This document shows, one piece after another, positions 6,795-6,838 of a stretch of 6,838 nt of DNA. The stretch's first letter is position 1. Every line of letters starts with the position of its first letter. Under the pieces are notes generated by a model. The model worked only from the letters and a program-made list of their open reading frames with translations, was not told the DNA's origin and made no database searches. The position numbers were made by a program, and so were the translations under genes. This DNA is from an uncultured Eubacteriaceae bacterium (GTDB lineage Bacteria; Bacillota; Clostridia; Eubacteriales; Eubacteriaceae). The stretch spans positions 1-6,838 of the forward strand of contig CANQOZ010000065.1 in NCBI GenBank assembly GCA_947625585.1, given 5' to 3'.

Positions 6795-6821
6795 TTCGCA
6801 ACCTAGCCAATGTTAAAATAA

Positions 6822-6838
6822 TTAATCATAAACAGGAG
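6822..6838 (-). CDS. Possible last codons of dnaN (cut by window edge)
   Basis: In one minus-strand frame the edge reads Pro-Val-Tyr-Asp-stop (TAA at 6822-6824). Beta-clamp proteins often end in a short strand of the type (hydrophobic)-Pro-Val-Arg, and dnaN is the usual gene upstream of the S4 gene in Firmicutes. Four codons are far too few to prove it; another frame is also open at the edge, ending in Phe-Asn-Ile-Gly-stop. This is offered only as a context-based guess. Confidence 0.2.

Overview
The window is a compact, AT-rich stretch of bacterial chromosome from the DNA gyrase neighbourhood near the replication origin. Every gene reads on the minus strand. In transcription order (right to left) they are a small S4-domain RNA-binding protein, recF, gyrB, gyrA and rpe, followed by the first 31 codons of a HicB-like protein that runs off the left edge. 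The order S4 – recF – gyrB – gyrA, a gyrB of about 640 residues without the proteobacterial insertion, AGGAG-type ribosome binding sites and low GC all point to a Firmicute (Bacillota). The marked acidity of the GyrA tail and the general sequence character suggest an anaerobic, possibly salt-loving clostridial or halanaerobial lineage. That placement is inference, not proof.

Right end (6674-6838): a gene-free region, probably just after dnaN. It holds a good extended -10 promoter (TGGTATAAT on the minus strand) and a strong ribosome binding site for the S4 gene, which starts with TTG. The promoter lies inside an 11+11 bp imperfect inverted repeat. Upstream of it is a 10 bp palindrome that resembles a CcpA cre site. 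The few bases at the very edge may be the last codons of dnaN, but this cannot be established here.

Middle (830-6673): four tightly packed genes with gaps of 1, 28 and 16 bp, as expected for one operon. RecF is the recombination and replication-repair clamp-type ATPase. GyrB and GyrA together form DNA gyrase, and the S4 protein is a small RNA binder of the YaaA/RlbA type. All look full length with intact catalytic motifs. Two drug-contact positions differ from E. coli: the GyrA Ser83 position is Ala, and the GyrB Arg136 position is Gln.

Left end (1-870): rpe, a pentose phosphate pathway enzyme, starts inside the end of gyrA with a 41 bp overlap and its own ribosome binding site embedded in gyrA codons. 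This is an unusual partner for gyrase. After the rpe TAG stop, the same frame stays open for 30 more codons. The HicB-like gene follows, with no hicA in front of it.

No previously undescribed system is evident. The window is mainly conserved housekeeping DNA. The points worth a second look are the drug-site residues, the gyrA-rpe overlap, the post-rpe open frame and the symmetric operon promoter.
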